Of a DNA stretch of 29,459 bases, positions 1-9,080 are shown piece by piece. The notes beneath the pieces were generated by a model. The model made no database searches, was not told the DNA's origin, and was given only the letters and a program-made list of their open reading frames with translations. The stretch spans positions 1 through 29,459 of the forward strand of contig JAYZDP010000008.1 of assembly GCA_036337765.1 (NCBI GenBank), in the 5' to 3' direction. The first letter of the stretch is position 1. Each line of letters starts with the position of its first letter. The position numbers and the translations under genes are program-made. Origin of the DNA: JAYZDP01 sp036337765. GTDB lineage: Bacteria; Acidobacteriota; Thermoanaerobaculia; Multivoradales; Multivoraceae.

Positions 1-375
1 GATCGCTCGGTACCAGTCGAAGGCAACGAGACTAGGGTCGATGGTGCCCGCGACCGCCATGTAGGTGGTCGCTCCGACCCCGTCGCCGCGCACCTCTACC
101 TCAACCCACACCCGCCGATACCCCACACCCTCGCTGCGATCTAAGCTCAAAAGCTCCGACTCGGCCACGACCCAAACTGCACCCCACACTGCCTGCTCTG
201 TCGAGCCAGTCGCCACCAGATCGCACTTCCCTGAGCCGTCAGCCCCACGCTTGTGGAAGCGCAACTCGAAGCCACTCGCCTCGCCACCACCTATCAGCGC
301 TGCCCCCGGTGCCCGCTCGGGGAGGCGCAGACGGCTAGCGAGCAAGTTCGACCCGTACGCGAAGTACAACGGCAC
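1..375 (-). CDS. Gamma-glutamylcyclotransferase-like protein (3' end beyond window)
   Basis: This minus-strand frame is open for 125 codons and runs off the left edge, so the C-terminus is missing; the family is usually about 170-190 aa. The N-terminus reads MPLYFAYGSNLL, the signature substrate-loop motif (YGSN) of the gamma-glutamylcyclotransferase/AIG2 fold. It is followed by FxLRFHKRGADGSGKC (residues 36-51) and VWGAVW...LDRSEG (63-83). E82 sits where the family has its catalytic glutamate. Members release 5-oxoproline from gamma-glutamyl amino acids or act on related amines; the exact substrate cannot be told here. I chose the GTG start at 373-375 because an in-frame TAG lies four codons upstream and the motif begins immediately after it. 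The gene lies 66 bp after the VWA gene on the same strand and may be last in that operon. Confidence 0.8.
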   Translation of the reverse strand, partial: MPLYFAYGSNLLASRLRLPERAPGAALIGGGEASGFELRFHKRGADGSGKCDLVATGSTEQAVWGAVWVVAESELLSLDRSEGVGYRRVWVEVEVRGDGVGATTYMAVAGTIDPSLVAFDWYRAI

Positions 376-441
376 CGATCTACTCTAGCCGCCCCTCTCC
401 TCCAGTCCTCTCTTTCGGGCCGGCGCGGCGAGCGCGCCCCG

Positions 442-3159
442 CTACTGCACCGAGCGGCCAGCCACAACTGCGCGCACGCGAAGACCCGGCCGCCGCACCT
501 TGACCTCGATCTTCTCGATCTCCCGCTCAGTGAGCTCGCGCGCCAGAGAGAAGGCCATCACGTACTGACTACGCAGTTCGTTGACGATGCGATCGTAGGT
601 CGGCGAGAGCTCTTCACGGCTCGAGACGTAGAACACCTCGCCGCCGGTCATCCGAGCGATGTACTCCAGGTCGGTCTTGCGCAGACTAGGTCGCAGGAAC
701 TCGAGACCGGCGAGGGAGATCATGTATACCGGCACCCCGAGCGAACGAGCTTGCAGCGACGCCCTGCGCTCCGAAAACCGGCTCCGGTAGTCGTCTCCAT
801 CCGTCAGCAGCACCAGCGCACGGCGGTCCTCGGTCCCTTCGAAGTGCAGCAGCGAGAACAGGATCGAATCGTAGAGAGCTGTATTGCCGCCGGCCACCAA
901 CGAGCCGAGAGCGTTGATCAGCGCCCCGAGGTCACGGGTCAGCCCCTGGGCGAGGCGCGGCTGGCTGTCGAAGTCGACGAGAAAGGCGTGGTCGCTGCCG
1001 CGTTTCGCATCGCTGAGAAACTTGATGGCCGCGATCCGCGCGTCGTCGATCAGAATGTCCATACTCTGCGACGTGTCGATCACGAGCCCCAGCGCCAACG
1101 GCACGTCCTGCGCCAACCCGAATCGCTCGAGCTCGACCTGTTTTCCCTTCAGCGTCACCCGGAAGTCCGAGACCTCGAGGTCCCGTACCGGCGCGCCGGA
1201 CTCGTCGATGGCCACGGCGAACACCTCGACGAGATTGACGTCGACTTCCTCGACGATGCCGGGGACGCCGAAGAGCTCGACATCCTCGGCGGTCGTGCCG
1301 TCGCCGAGGGTCGCCACGACTCTGACGAAGTCGGCGCCCCCGGGACCGGCCTTGACCTCCAGGCGAGAGACGACACTCGGGTCGGTGCTGGAGCTTCTCA
1401 GCTCATCGTTCCACCACACTTCGACACGCTGCAGCACCTCGTTGATCGGTGTGGTCACCTGCGCCCGGACCGTGATCTCGCCCGCGGCGACTTCCCCATC
1501 GACACGGACGATCTCGACCTCGAACGCCTGCCGCTCCCGATTCACGATTACCGAGTCCCTCGACAACTCCCGACCGGCTCGGTCGTAGGCGATCGCTGAA
1601 AGCTCGTGAGGAGCCAGCGCCCCGAGATCGATGCGGGCACTGAACGGCGCTCGCGCATCCTCTGCGACCTCGTCTCCATCGAGAAGAAAGACCACCCTTT
1701 GGATCAGCGAATTCAGGATCATGGTCCGAAACACCTGCTCACCCGTGAGACTCCGCTCCCGCGGCGGCAGGACGCGGATCAGCTGGTCCTCAGGGCTCTC
1801 TGCCACCGGATCCGCCAACGCCGGTGTCAGGTCCAATCGCTCCACTATCGTCTCTGCACCGAGCACACCGAGATCGTCGCTGTCGAATGACACCGTGGTA
1901 GCCCCCCAAAGACCACTGGCCATGTCTTCGACCAACGCCACCACCCCCATCACTTCGCCTGGGCTCGGCGTTCGCAGCTGCAGCAACCAACGCGATGCCT
2001 CGTCGAGTTCGCGGCCCTTGCCACGGTTGTGCAGGATCACCAGCTCTTCATCGAGACGATCGACGACCAGGCTGACCCGCAAATCGGCCGTTGTCCGGCC
2101 GGCCCGCGCCAGCGAGGCGAGATCTGTGAGGACCTCGAACGTCACTTCTTCTCGCCCCGCACCGTCGGACTCGACCGCCACACTGGCGGCGACGTCGAGA
2201 TCGCCCTCTTCTCCCTCGGCCACCAGGTAGCGGGCTCGCGATGTGACGACGAAGTTAGGTGTCGTCAGCGCCGCCCACCGAGCTGACCGAACGGTCCAGC
2301 TCTCGTCGCGAGCCGCCACCGTCAACGGCGACAGGCCGTCGGTCCCCTCGTCGCGCCTCGAAGAAATGTAATCGACGCGGAGGCGGCCCACGAGGCCCTC
2401 GAGCGCAGCGGTGAGACCGGCGGCGTCGGCGACCAGCCGGCCTCCTGTCTCCTCGGCCAGGGGCGACACCGGCACTTCCCCACCAGCTCCCGCCGGGTGT
2501 AGTGGGTGAACCACCCAGTCGAGGGTCGCAGCACTGGCAGCCAGTAGGCCCCGTTCCGCCTGAGCATCGTCATCTCCGACGTCACGCTCCCCATTGACAT
2601 CTCCCAAGACGAGCGCAACTTTCGGGCCGCCCTCGCGGTCGCCATAGCGCACCAGCGTATCGATGAAGAGTGCACGGCGCTGTGACGCGAGCTCCGCTCG
2701 CGGCCGCCCGATCGGCCGATCAAAGCTCGTGACGGCCGCCTCGCGCAGAGCGTCACGAACTGCAGCTACGGAGTCTTCACCTTCGAGCCAGGGCTCCACC
2801 AGCGTATCGGCGGCAATCAAAGTGACCGGACCCAGCCTTAGGAGCTCCTCGGCGGCCTCGGCGAGCATGTCGGCGACGTCGCGCTGCTCGTCCTCGCCCA
2901 TTGCCACCGCGTCGAGGTAAACCAGAACACTCCAGTCCCCGGCTTCGAGGGTCTCGGTGCGTAGTACCTCGCGTCGGGACTGTCCTTCAAAGACGCGAAG
3001 GTCGGTCGGAGCGATCACGACGGCACCGCCGTCGCGGCCGCGTACCTCGGCTGAAATGGTACGCTGCCGCTGCGCCTGGGCGCTGGTGGCGACGGCCAGC
3101 ATGGCGAGAGCCCACAGCAGCGCTCGTCTGGGCCGCGTGCGGCGCCTGCGTGCGCTCAC
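442..3159 (-). CDS. Exported VWA-domain protein 2 (VWFA-related, acidobacterial type)
   Basis: The 905-aa protein has a basic N-terminus and signal peptide (about residues 1-29, ending SAQA). A long beta-rich middle region, probably Ig-like, contains a segment NLVEVFAVAIDESGAPVRDL that is typical just upstream of VWFA-related domains in Acidobacteria. The C-terminal von Willebrand A domain spans about 690-855 and has an intact MIDAS: DTSQS at 695-699, a Thr near 760 in GGNTALYD, and LLTDGDD with Asp near 787. Such domains bind a divalent metal and a protein ligand; the ligand is unknown. The GTG start overlaps the TGA (3156-3158) that closes the extended frame of the preceding VWA gene, giving a GTGA overlap and probable translational coupling. 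The protein is paralogous to its upstream neighbour over the middle and VWA regions. The domain call is firm and the role is unknown. Confidence 0.9.
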   Translation of the reverse strand: MSARRRRTRPRRALLWALAMLAVATSAQAQRQRTISAEVRGRDGGAVVIAPTDLRVFEGQSRREVLRTETLEAGDWSVLVYLDAVAMGEDEQRDVADMLAEAAEELLRLGPVTLIAADTLVEPWLEGEDSVAAVRDALREAAVTSFDRPIGRPRAELASQRRALFIDTLVRYGDREGGPKVALVLGDVNGERDVGDDDAQAERGLLAASAATLDWVVHPLHPAGAGGEVPVSPLAEETGGRLVADAAGLTAALEGLVGRLRVDYISSRRDEGTDGLSPLTVAARDESWTVRSARWAALTTPNFVVTSRARYLVAEGEEGDLDVAASVAVESDGAGREEVTFEVLTDLASLARAGRTTADLRVSLVVDRLDEELVILHNRGKGRELDEASRWLLQLRTPSPGEVMGVVALVEDMASGLWGATTVSFDSDDLGVLGAETIVERLDLTPALADPVAESPEDQLIRVLPPRERSLTGEQVFRTMILNSLIQRVVFLLDGDEVAEDARAPFSARIDLGALAPHELSAIAYDRAGRELSRDSVIVNRERQAFEVEIVRVDGEVAAGEITVRAQVTTPINEVLQRVEVWWNDELRSSSTDPSVVSRLEVKAGPGGADFVRVVATLGDGTTAEDVELFGVPGIVEEVDVNLVEVFAVAIDESGAPVRDLEVSDFRVTLKGKQVELERFGLAQDVPLALGLVIDTSQSMDILIDDARIAAIKFLSDAKRGSDHAFLVDFDSQPRLAQGLTRDLGALINALGSLVAGGNTALYDSILFSLLHFEGTEDRRALVLLTDGDDYRSRFSERRASLQARSLGVPVYMISLAGLEFLRPSLRKTDLEYIARMTGGEVFYVSSREELSPTYDRIVNELRSQYVMAFSLARELTEREIEKIEVKVRRPGLRVRAVVAGRSVQ

Positions 3160-3281
3160 AACTTCTCGGAACCGGCCAGCGTGCGTGCCACCAAGCCGGG
3201 CCGATTCACCTTGACCTCGATCGGCCGCCAGGGATCCACGGCAGCGGGCTCATCTTCCTCTTCCGGAGTGGCCTCGGGCTA
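3156..3281 (-). other. In-frame amber codon followed by a 40-codon open extension of VWA protein 1
   Basis: VWA protein 1 ends at a TAG at 3279-3281 after ...RSHYLLTS. The same frame then continues without interruption for 40 codons to a TGA at 3156-3158. The extension begins PEATPEEEDEPAAVDPW and ends IEVKVNRPGLVARTL...EKL. The paralogue encoded next continues past the same point (RSQYVMAF...) and ends IEKIEVKVRRPGLRVRAV, so IEVKV-RPGL is shared. The extended frame also meets the next gene in a GTGA overlap, whereas stopping at the TAG leaves a 119-bp gap. The ancestral gene almost certainly included this tail. The TAG is therefore a recent nonsense change, an assembly error, or a read-through site. 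Confidence 0.85.
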
Positions 3282-6236
3282 GGAGGTGAGCAGGTAGTGC
3301 GACCGCAGCTCATCGGTGCTCGCAGCGAAAATCTCACCGAGGTCCTCATCGGTGCGCACGTAGTACACCTTGCCGCCCCCGGCTCGTGCGACCCGTTCCA
3401 GGCGCTCGGCGCGGTTCTTGGTGCCGAACGTGCGTCCTCCGGAGCGAGCGGCGGAGTTGTTCATTACCACGAGGTAGATCGGCACACCGACGTCTCGTGA
3501 CAACTTCAACGCCGGTCCGAACGAGAAGTCCTCGTCTTCGTCGTCACCGTCGTAGAAAATCACCAATGCCTTGCGTCCAGTTGCCTCCTGCAGCTGCAGA
3601 AGCGACAGGGTCACTGCCTCCCACAGCGCGGTCGTCCCCGCGGGGGGCAACGAGTGAATTCCAGAGACGATGTTCTCGAGGTTGGTCGTCGTCGCCCGCA
3701 CCACTCGCGGCGCGCTCGAGAAGCCGACCAGAAACGCCCGGTCGCGCTCACGGATGAGCGCATCGACGAACGACGAGGCCGCGCTCTGTACGTCCGGCAT
3801 CTTCAGGAACAAACTCAAAGACGAATCCAGCGCAAGCCCGACTGTGATTGGAAGGTCCCCAGCCCGGTCGAAGCGCTCGATGTCTTGGACCACGCCTTCC
3901 TCGGTGACCTCGAAGTCACCCTCTCTCAGATTGCGCACCGGCTTGCCATTGCGATCGGTGACGACGACGTAGAGCTCGACCAGGTTGACGGTCACCCGTT
4001 CCTCGAACTGGTCGGCGTTCATCAGCACGACGTCCTCGGCGATGCGGCCGTCGCCTAGATACGCCGCTACACGGATGAAGCCGGGCTGGGCAGCCACGGG
4101 GATGAACAGCCGCTGGCGCCACGGCGCTCTGCGCACGGTCGACACCAGCTGGTCTTGCCAAAAGAACTCGAGGCGCTCAACCGAGCTGCCGTCCGGCGTC
4201 GAGACCTCGGCCTGCACGTCGACCGGGCCGATGCGCCGGCCGGGCCTGGGCTCCTTGATCTGGACGCTGAAGGTCCGCGCCACCTCGTTCAGCAGCAGTC
4301 CGTCGCGGCCGATCTCTCGCCCTTCTTTGTCGTAGGCGATCGCCACCAGCATGCGCTGGCGGGGGTTCGAGCCGACATCGATGGTCGCGCCCCATGGAGC
4401 TCGCCGCCGAGCCATTACGCGCTTGCCGTCGAGTGTGTAGACCACCCGGTGGACAGATGGATCCGCCTCGGCACCAATCGCGACCTTGCCGATGACGACC
4501 GCGGTCGTCGGCGGGGTCAGAGTGAGCAGGCGCCGGCCAGGTAGGAGGGCCTCGCGCTCGGCACCGCCGGCGCTTTCAACCTCGGCCGCCGCCGGCTCCG
4601 TTCGGGTACGCATGAACGAAGCAAAGCTCTCACCCCAGACCGCGTCTTCGAGCAGCTCGACCACCACCACTGCCCCGTCGGTCTCGGTCGGTAGTCGCAG
4701 CGACGTCTCGTACAACCACTCGTCGAGACCCGATACCGATACATCGGGCACCACCTCGTGGCGCAGCAACAGCTCGTTGTTGTCGAGGTGGACGCCGATG
4801 GTCACCCGGAACGTGACCTCGTCCAGAGCTCCGAGCTGCTCGCGGAGCTCGAAGAGGTCCACCCGGGCCTCGAGCCGGCTGCCGGTGTCGCCGAGTCGTT
4901 CAGGGTCGAACTCGATCGCGGAACGAACCTGCACGTCGGCGTCGGTCGCCTCGCCACTGAGGGCCTTTCGGGCGCGCATCGCCGCGATCGCCTCGGGTGC
5001 GCCACGCCCAAGCACTGTGGGAGCGCTGACGTCCAGCTGACGCGTCGGCGAGACCTCGAGCGTCACCAGCTCGCCCCATTCGAGCTGCACACCACCGATT
5101 CTCAGCCCGCGCCGGCTGCGCAGCCCTTCGAGCCACGGTCGGATCTCGGCCACCGCGGCGATAACTTCGCCGCCGGTCGGCTCGGCGGCCGCCGCGGTCG
5201 CCGCAGCGGCCCGCCTGTCCCAACCCAGGTCGGACCCTTCGTCGACCTCGACCGGATCCCTACGACCGCCAAGGCGCAGCCTGAACCCTACCGGCAGCTC
5301 CTCGGTCGGGGCGTAGCGCAGGCGACCGCTGTCGCCGACGGCCGATTCGTCGAGGATCCCAAGCGTCCAGCCGAACGCCGCGAGCGCGCGGCCGAGCTCG
5401 GTGGGGCTCGGTTCCGGTGCCCACCGCAGCGTCGCGCCGCTCGGCACTTCGAGGCCATCGAAGTAGAAATCGCGCGCCTGAAGGGCCAGATTGTCATTCA
5501 CCAGAACCAGTGCCCGAGGTCCCCGGGCCGGCCCCTCCGACGCCACCCAGTCCAGGAGCCGGTCGATCTGCTGGTGGCGCAGCTCAACCTCGGCGGAATA
5601 AGCATTCGCGGCGAGCTCGAGGGGTGGCTCGGTTCCTTCCCGTATCTCACTCAGGTAGGCACGGCGCAGGGCTCTGACCTCGTCGACGGGCTCGCGGCGC
5701 AAGAACAGTCGATTCAGAATACGGTCGAGATCCTCCTTGCGGCTGACGCGAGGGGCGGGCCTAGGAACAGGATCGGCCTCCACCACTTCAATCGGGCCCA
5801 GGTCGGTGATCTCGGCCGACTCCGCGACCAAGCCACGAGCCACCCGTTGAATGGTGCCCGCGCGGGCACTCGAATGATCGACGTACAGGACCACCCGTGG
5901 AACCGAGCCCCAGCTCAACGGCAGAAGCTCGATCGATGGCACCGGCTCACCGGCAATGGCGACGGTCAGATCCGCAACCTCGATGTCGCTGGTCGGGTCG
6001 CCGCTTCGTATAGCAGCCACCGAGACGACGAGCTCGGCGGACTCCGCTCGGGCCTGGGCCAAGAGGACTGACTGCGGCGACACACCGACGATGGCGCCGA
6101 GCACCACCACCAGCAGCATGGCCTGCGGTCGCGGGCCGCGGCGGGCGGCCGCAATCTCAGATCGTGCTCTCACCGGTGATCGACTCGCATCATCGCCTGA
6201 ACCGTGGGGCGCACTCGAGAATTCCCCGCTGGCCAC
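3279..6236 (-). CDS. Exported VWA-domain protein 1 (VWFA-related, acidobacterial type), ends at amber codon
   Basis: The 985-aa protein starts at GTG 6234-6236, 8 bp after the trkH stop. A hydrophobic stretch at about 40-60 (MLLVVVLGAIVGV...) is preceded by an arginine-rich segment and looks like a signal peptide with a long n-region; an internal ATG there is an alternative start. The beta-rich middle carries VTVNLVELYVVVTDRNGKPV, matching its paralogue downstream. The VWA domain begins near residue 800, with MIDAS DSSLS at 804-808, a Thr near 869 in AGTTALWE, and FYDGDDEDED with Asp near 896. An internal TAG removes the final 40 residues seen in the extended frame (see 3156-3281). The VWA fold itself is complete before the stop, so the shortened product could still fold. 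Function is unknown; a metal-dependent adhesion or complex-assembly role at the envelope is inference. Confidence 0.88.
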   Translation of the reverse strand: MASGEFSSAPHGSGDDASRSPVRARSEIAAARRGPRPQAMLLVVVLGAIVGVSPQSVLLAQARAESAELVVSVAAIRSGDPTSDIEVADLTVAIAGEPVPSIELLPLSWGSVPRVVLYVDHSSARAGTIQRVARGLVAESAEITDLGPIEVVEADPVPRPAPRVSRKEDLDRILNRLFLRREPVDEVRALRRAYLSEIREGTEPPLELAANAYSAEVELRHQQIDRLLDWVASEGPARGPRALVLVNDNLALQARDFYFDGLEVPSGATLRWAPEPSPTELGRALAAFGWTLGILDESAVGDSGRLRYAPTEELPVGFRLRLGGRRDPVEVDEGSDLGWDRRAAAATAAAAEPTGGEVIAAVAEIRPWLEGLRSRRGLRIGGVQLEWGELVTLEVSPTRQLDVSAPTVLGRGAPEAIAAMRARKALSGEATDADVQVRSAIEFDPERLGDTGSRLEARVDLFELREQLGALDEVTFRVTIGVHLDNNELLLRHEVVPDVSVSGLDEWLYETSLRLPTETDGAVVVVELLEDAVWGESFASFMRTRTEPAAAEVESAGGAEREALLPGRRLLTLTPPTTAVVIGKVAIGAEADPSVHRVVYTLDGKRVMARRRAPWGATIDVGSNPRQRMLVAIAYDKEGREIGRDGLLLNEVARTFSVQIKEPRPGRRIGPVDVQAEVSTPDGSSVERLEFFWQDQLVSTVRRAPWRQRLFIPVAAQPGFIRVAAYLGDGRIAEDVVLMNADQFEERVTVNLVELYVVVTDRNGKPVRNLREGDFEVTEEGVVQDIERFDRAGDLPITVGLALDSSLSLFLKMPDVQSAASSFVDALIRERDRAFLVGFSSAPRVVRATTTNLENIVSGIHSLPPAGTTALWEAVTLSLLQLQEATGRKALVIFYDGDDEDEDFSFGPALKLSRDVGVPIYLVVMNNSAARSGGRTFGTKNRAERLERVARAGGGKVYYVRTDEDLGEIFAASTDELRSHYLLTS

Positions 6237-6244
6237 GCCCCAGC

Positions 6245-7708
6245 CTACCGCCGCCAGAAGGTCATCGTGAAGAGAGCGGCGATGGGAAAGACCTCCAGCC
6301 GCCCGAGGAACATCATCAACACCATCACCAGCTTCTGCCAGGCGGCGAAGAATGCGAAGCTAGCAGTCGGCCCAGCCGACTTCAGGCCCGGCCCGATGTT
6401 ACCGAGAATCGCGATCGAGGCGCTGGCTGAAGTCTCCAGGTCGGTGCCCCCCACCGTAAGGAGCAGCGCCCCTACCGTCCAGATCAGCATGTAGAGCAGA
6501 ACGAAGGCGACGACGCTCGCGACGACTCCGTTCGGCACCGCCTGACGGCCGACGAAAACCGCAATGACGGCGTTCGGATTGAAGATCATCTTGACCTCGC
6601 GCAGCGCCGACTTGATGGCGATGACGAGACGCATCAGCTTCATGCCCCCAGCCGTGGATCCCGCACACCCGCCCAAGAACATCAGACAGACGAGAAGTAG
6701 GCGCGTACCGTTGGGCCAAGTGTCGAAGTCCGCGGTTCCGAAGCCAGTCGTCGTGAGAATCGACACCGTCTGGAACACGCTGTCGAGTATTGCGCGGGCG
6801 AGCGTCGGGTAGGTCGCCGACTGGATCAAGCGAACGACGATGATCGCGGACACTCCGACGATGAGGCCGATGTAGATGCGGAACTCGCGGTCGACAAACA
6901 GCTCGCGAGACCCTGGACGTAGATCGCGCACGCGCATGCCGTAGTAGAGCGAGAAATTGGTTCCGGCAGCGAGCATGAAGACGATGACGATGAGCTCGAC
7001 GGCCGGTGATGCGAAGTGCGAGATCGACGCGTTGTACGGCGAGAAGCCGCCCGTCGACAGGGTCGAGAAGGTCGTGGTCAGGGCATCGTAGAGGTCGAGT
7101 CCGGCCAGCATCAGCAGCCCGGTCTGGACAACGGTGAAGATCAGGTAGATCCGCCACAGCACCGAAGCCGTGTCGTGGACCCTGGGATGCATGGTCTTCT
7201 TCGAAGGGCCGGGAACCTCGAGCTTGTAGAGAAACCGGGCCCCCGAGCCGAGCTCGGGCAAGAGGGCAACGAAGAGCACGATGATACCCATGCCGCCGAG
7301 CCACTGGGTGAAGCTGCGCCAGAAGAGCATGCCGCGGCCAAGGGCTTCGATATCCAACAGGATGGTCGAGCCGGTGGTCGTGAAGCCCGAAGCCGACTCG
7401 AAGAGTGCATCGACCGGATGGTGGATGCTGCCGCTCAGAAGGTAGGGAAGGGCGCCAAGGACAGACGCCAGAAACCAGCCGCCGGCGACGATCAGGACTC
7501 CCTCGGTGCGGAACAGATTGTCCGTATCGCGGGTTCCGAAGCCGACGAAGAGAGTCGCCACCGCGGCGGTGATCATCGCCGCGTAGAGAAAAGCACGGAT
7601 GTCGTCGAGCTCTCCATAGAAGCCTGCACAGAGTGCCGGCAATAGCAGCCCCCCGGAGAGAAAGAGCAGAAGCCGCCCGAGGAAGGGCAAGACCGGGCGA
7701 AGACTCAC
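6245..7708 (-). CDS. trkH: TrkH-family potassium uptake channel subunit
   Basis: This 487-aa polytopic membrane protein is the ion-conducting subunit of the Trk/Ktr potassium uptake system. The four pore-loop filters are visible: FTTTGST near 109-115, LSTGGFS near 217-223, LTTTGFGT near 318-325 and LGNIGPG near 435-441. The conserved segment GGCAGSTAGGMK lies at 347-358. The length matches TrkH. The start is GTG at 7706-7708, giving the expected hydrophobic first helix. It follows trkA with 16 bp between the genes, so the regulatory and pore subunits are encoded together. The first VWA gene starts only 8 bp downstream, which suggests all are on one transcript. Confidence 0.95.
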   Translation of the reverse strand: MSLRPVLPFLGRLLLFLSGGLLLPALCAGFYGELDDIRAFLYAAMITAAVATLFVGFGTRDTDNLFRTEGVLIVAGGWFLASVLGALPYLLSGSIHHPVDALFESASGFTTTGSTILLDIEALGRGMLFWRSFTQWLGGMGIIVLFVALLPELGSGARFLYKLEVPGPSKKTMHPRVHDTASVLWRIYLIFTVVQTGLLMLAGLDLYDALTTTFSTLSTGGFSPYNASISHFASPAVELIVIVFMLAAGTNFSLYYGMRVRDLRPGSRELFVDREFRIYIGLIVGVSAIIVVRLIQSATYPTLARAILDSVFQTVSILTTTGFGTADFDTWPNGTRLLLVCLMFLGGCAGSTAGGMKLMRLVIAIKSALREVKMIFNPNAVIAVFVGRQAVPNGVVASVVAFVLLYMLIWTVGALLLTVGGTDLETSASASIAILGNIGPGLKSAGPTASFAFFAAWQKLVMVLMMFLGRLEVFPIAALFTMTFWRR

Positions 7709-7724
7709 CTGTGACCTCGCGAGC

Positions 7725-9080
7725 TCAGAGCTCGGAGCCCGGAAAGAACAGCGTCAGCAGCGAAACCTCGGACTCATCTACGAAGAGAATCACGCGATCC
7801 CCCGCCTCCAGGTGATGTTGCCCGCGCGGCACAAACACCTTCTCGCCGCGAATCACGGCGCCGACGATGAGGCCGGGCGGCAGCTCCATCTCGGCCAGCG
7901 ACACACCCGCAGTCGGGCTCGCTGCGTGGATCACCTTCTCGATCACCTGTGCCGAGCCGCGGCGCAACGATCCAATGTTGGCGTTGTATCCGCTCTCCAC
8001 GTAGCCCTCGATCCGCTCGTGGACCAGGGTTCTCGGCGAGACGATGTGTACCAGTCCTAGCCGGCGCCACAGCTGGGTGGTCTGCGCCCGATCGACCAGC
8101 GCGATCACTTCCGGCACGCCGAGTTCCCGCGCCATGAGGCTGGCCATGAGGTTGGTCTCGTCAACACCCGTTGATGCGACGAAGGCGCTGGCCTGGCCCA
8201 CTCCTTCGGTCTCGAGCAGCGCCTGCGACGTGGCGTCGCCGCACACGATCGAGCAATCCGGAAGGCTCGCCGCGAGCTGCTCGGCGCGCAGACGATCGGC
8301 CTCCACGATGACCACGTTCGAAACTTTGCCAGCCAGCGCGGTCGCGATCGTCGAACCTGTGGTTCCCCCGCCCGCGATCACTACCTTGGTCGGCCGCCGA
8401 GTTCGCGGGCTCGCGAATGACTCCACCTCCTCGATGATCTCGGTACGCCCCAGCACGAGCGCGTCGCCGCCAGCCTCGGCGCGATCGTCGCCGGTCGGGA
8501 TGGTCAGCGTGCTGCCGTGGTAGTAGGCGACCACCAGGCTGTCCGGCGGCATCTCGAGGTCCTTCAGAGGCATCTGAACGAACGGCGAGTCCTCCTCCAG
8601 ACGGATGCGGCGCACCTGGATCTTGTTCTGGGCCAGATACTCGACCTGCACGGTGTTGTGGCCGAGGATGTAGTTGAGAATGAGGGTGGTGGCCAGCAGC
8701 TGGGTCGAGATCAGCAGGTCGACACCGAACAGCTGCTCGTAGGTGCGATGTCGCGCGGTCACGGTCTCGGCGCTGCCGACGCGGACAACGGCCCGAGTGG
8801 CCCCCAGATCCTTCGCCAGAAGCGATGCCGCCAGATTTGTCTCGGCGTTCGCGGAAACGGCCATGAACAGGTCGCAGCCCTCGATTCCCGCGGACTCGAG
8901 CACCGGCACGCGGGCGCCGTTGCCCGTGATGACCGCTGCGTCGAGCTCGCTCTCGACCTCCGAGGCGCGCGCGGCGTCAACCTCGATCAGAACCACGTCG
9001 TGGCCCTGCTTCGACAGCGTCTGCCCGAGGTAGAAGCCCACCTCTCCCGCTCCCATGACGACGTAGTGCTGCTTCTCCAC
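7725..9080 (-). CDS. trkA: TrkA potassium uptake regulatory subunit (two RCK modules)
   Basis: The 451-aa cytoplasmic protein has a duplicated RCK architecture. Rossmann half 1 has VVMGAGEVG at 7-15 and an acidic residue after beta-2 (LIEVD). A first TrkA-C domain lies around 140-220. Rossmann half 2 has VVIAGGGTTG at 233-242 followed by VIVEAD, and the second TrkA-C domain spans about 365-450. It binds NAD(H) or other nucleotides and gates TrkH. The GTG start at 9078-9080 is preceded by GGGAG five bases upstream and is needed to form the first beta strand; the next in-frame ATG would cut into it. It is the first gene of the minus-strand run trkA-trkH-VWA1-VWA2. A plus-strand gene starts divergently about 60 bp away. 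Confidence 0.95.
   Translation of the reverse strand: MEKQHYVVMGAGEVGFYLGQTLSKQGHDVVLIEVDAARASEVESELDAAVITGNGARVPVLESAGIEGCDLFMAVSANAETNLAASLLAKDLGATRAVVRVGSAETVTARHRTYEQLFGVDLLISTQLLATTLILNYILGHNTVQVEYLAQNKIQVRRIRLEEDSPFVQMPLKDLEMPPDSLVVAYYHGSTLTIPTGDDRAEAGGDALVLGRTEIIEEVESFASPRTRRPTKVVIAGGGTTGSTIATALAGKVSNVVIVEADRLRAEQLAASLPDCSIVCGDATSQALLETEGVGQASAFVASTGVDETNLMASLMARELGVPEVIALVDRAQTTQLWRRLGLVHIVSPRTLVHERIEGYVESGYNANIGSLRRGSAQVIEKVIHAASPTAGVSLAEMELPPGLIVGAVIRGEKVFVPRGQHHLEAGDRVILFVDESEVSLLTLFFPGSEL

Noticed and set aside
253..1599. 448-codon plus-strand open frame opposite VWA gene 2
   Set aside because: It is antisense to a protein with a signal peptide and an intact MIDAS motif; its own translation is Arg/His/Asp-rich with no domain. 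GC-rich DNA gives such long shadow frames.
4758..6071. 437-codon plus-strand open frame opposite VWA gene 1
   Set aside because: Same reasoning: no recognisable domain, and the opposite strand carries the real gene.
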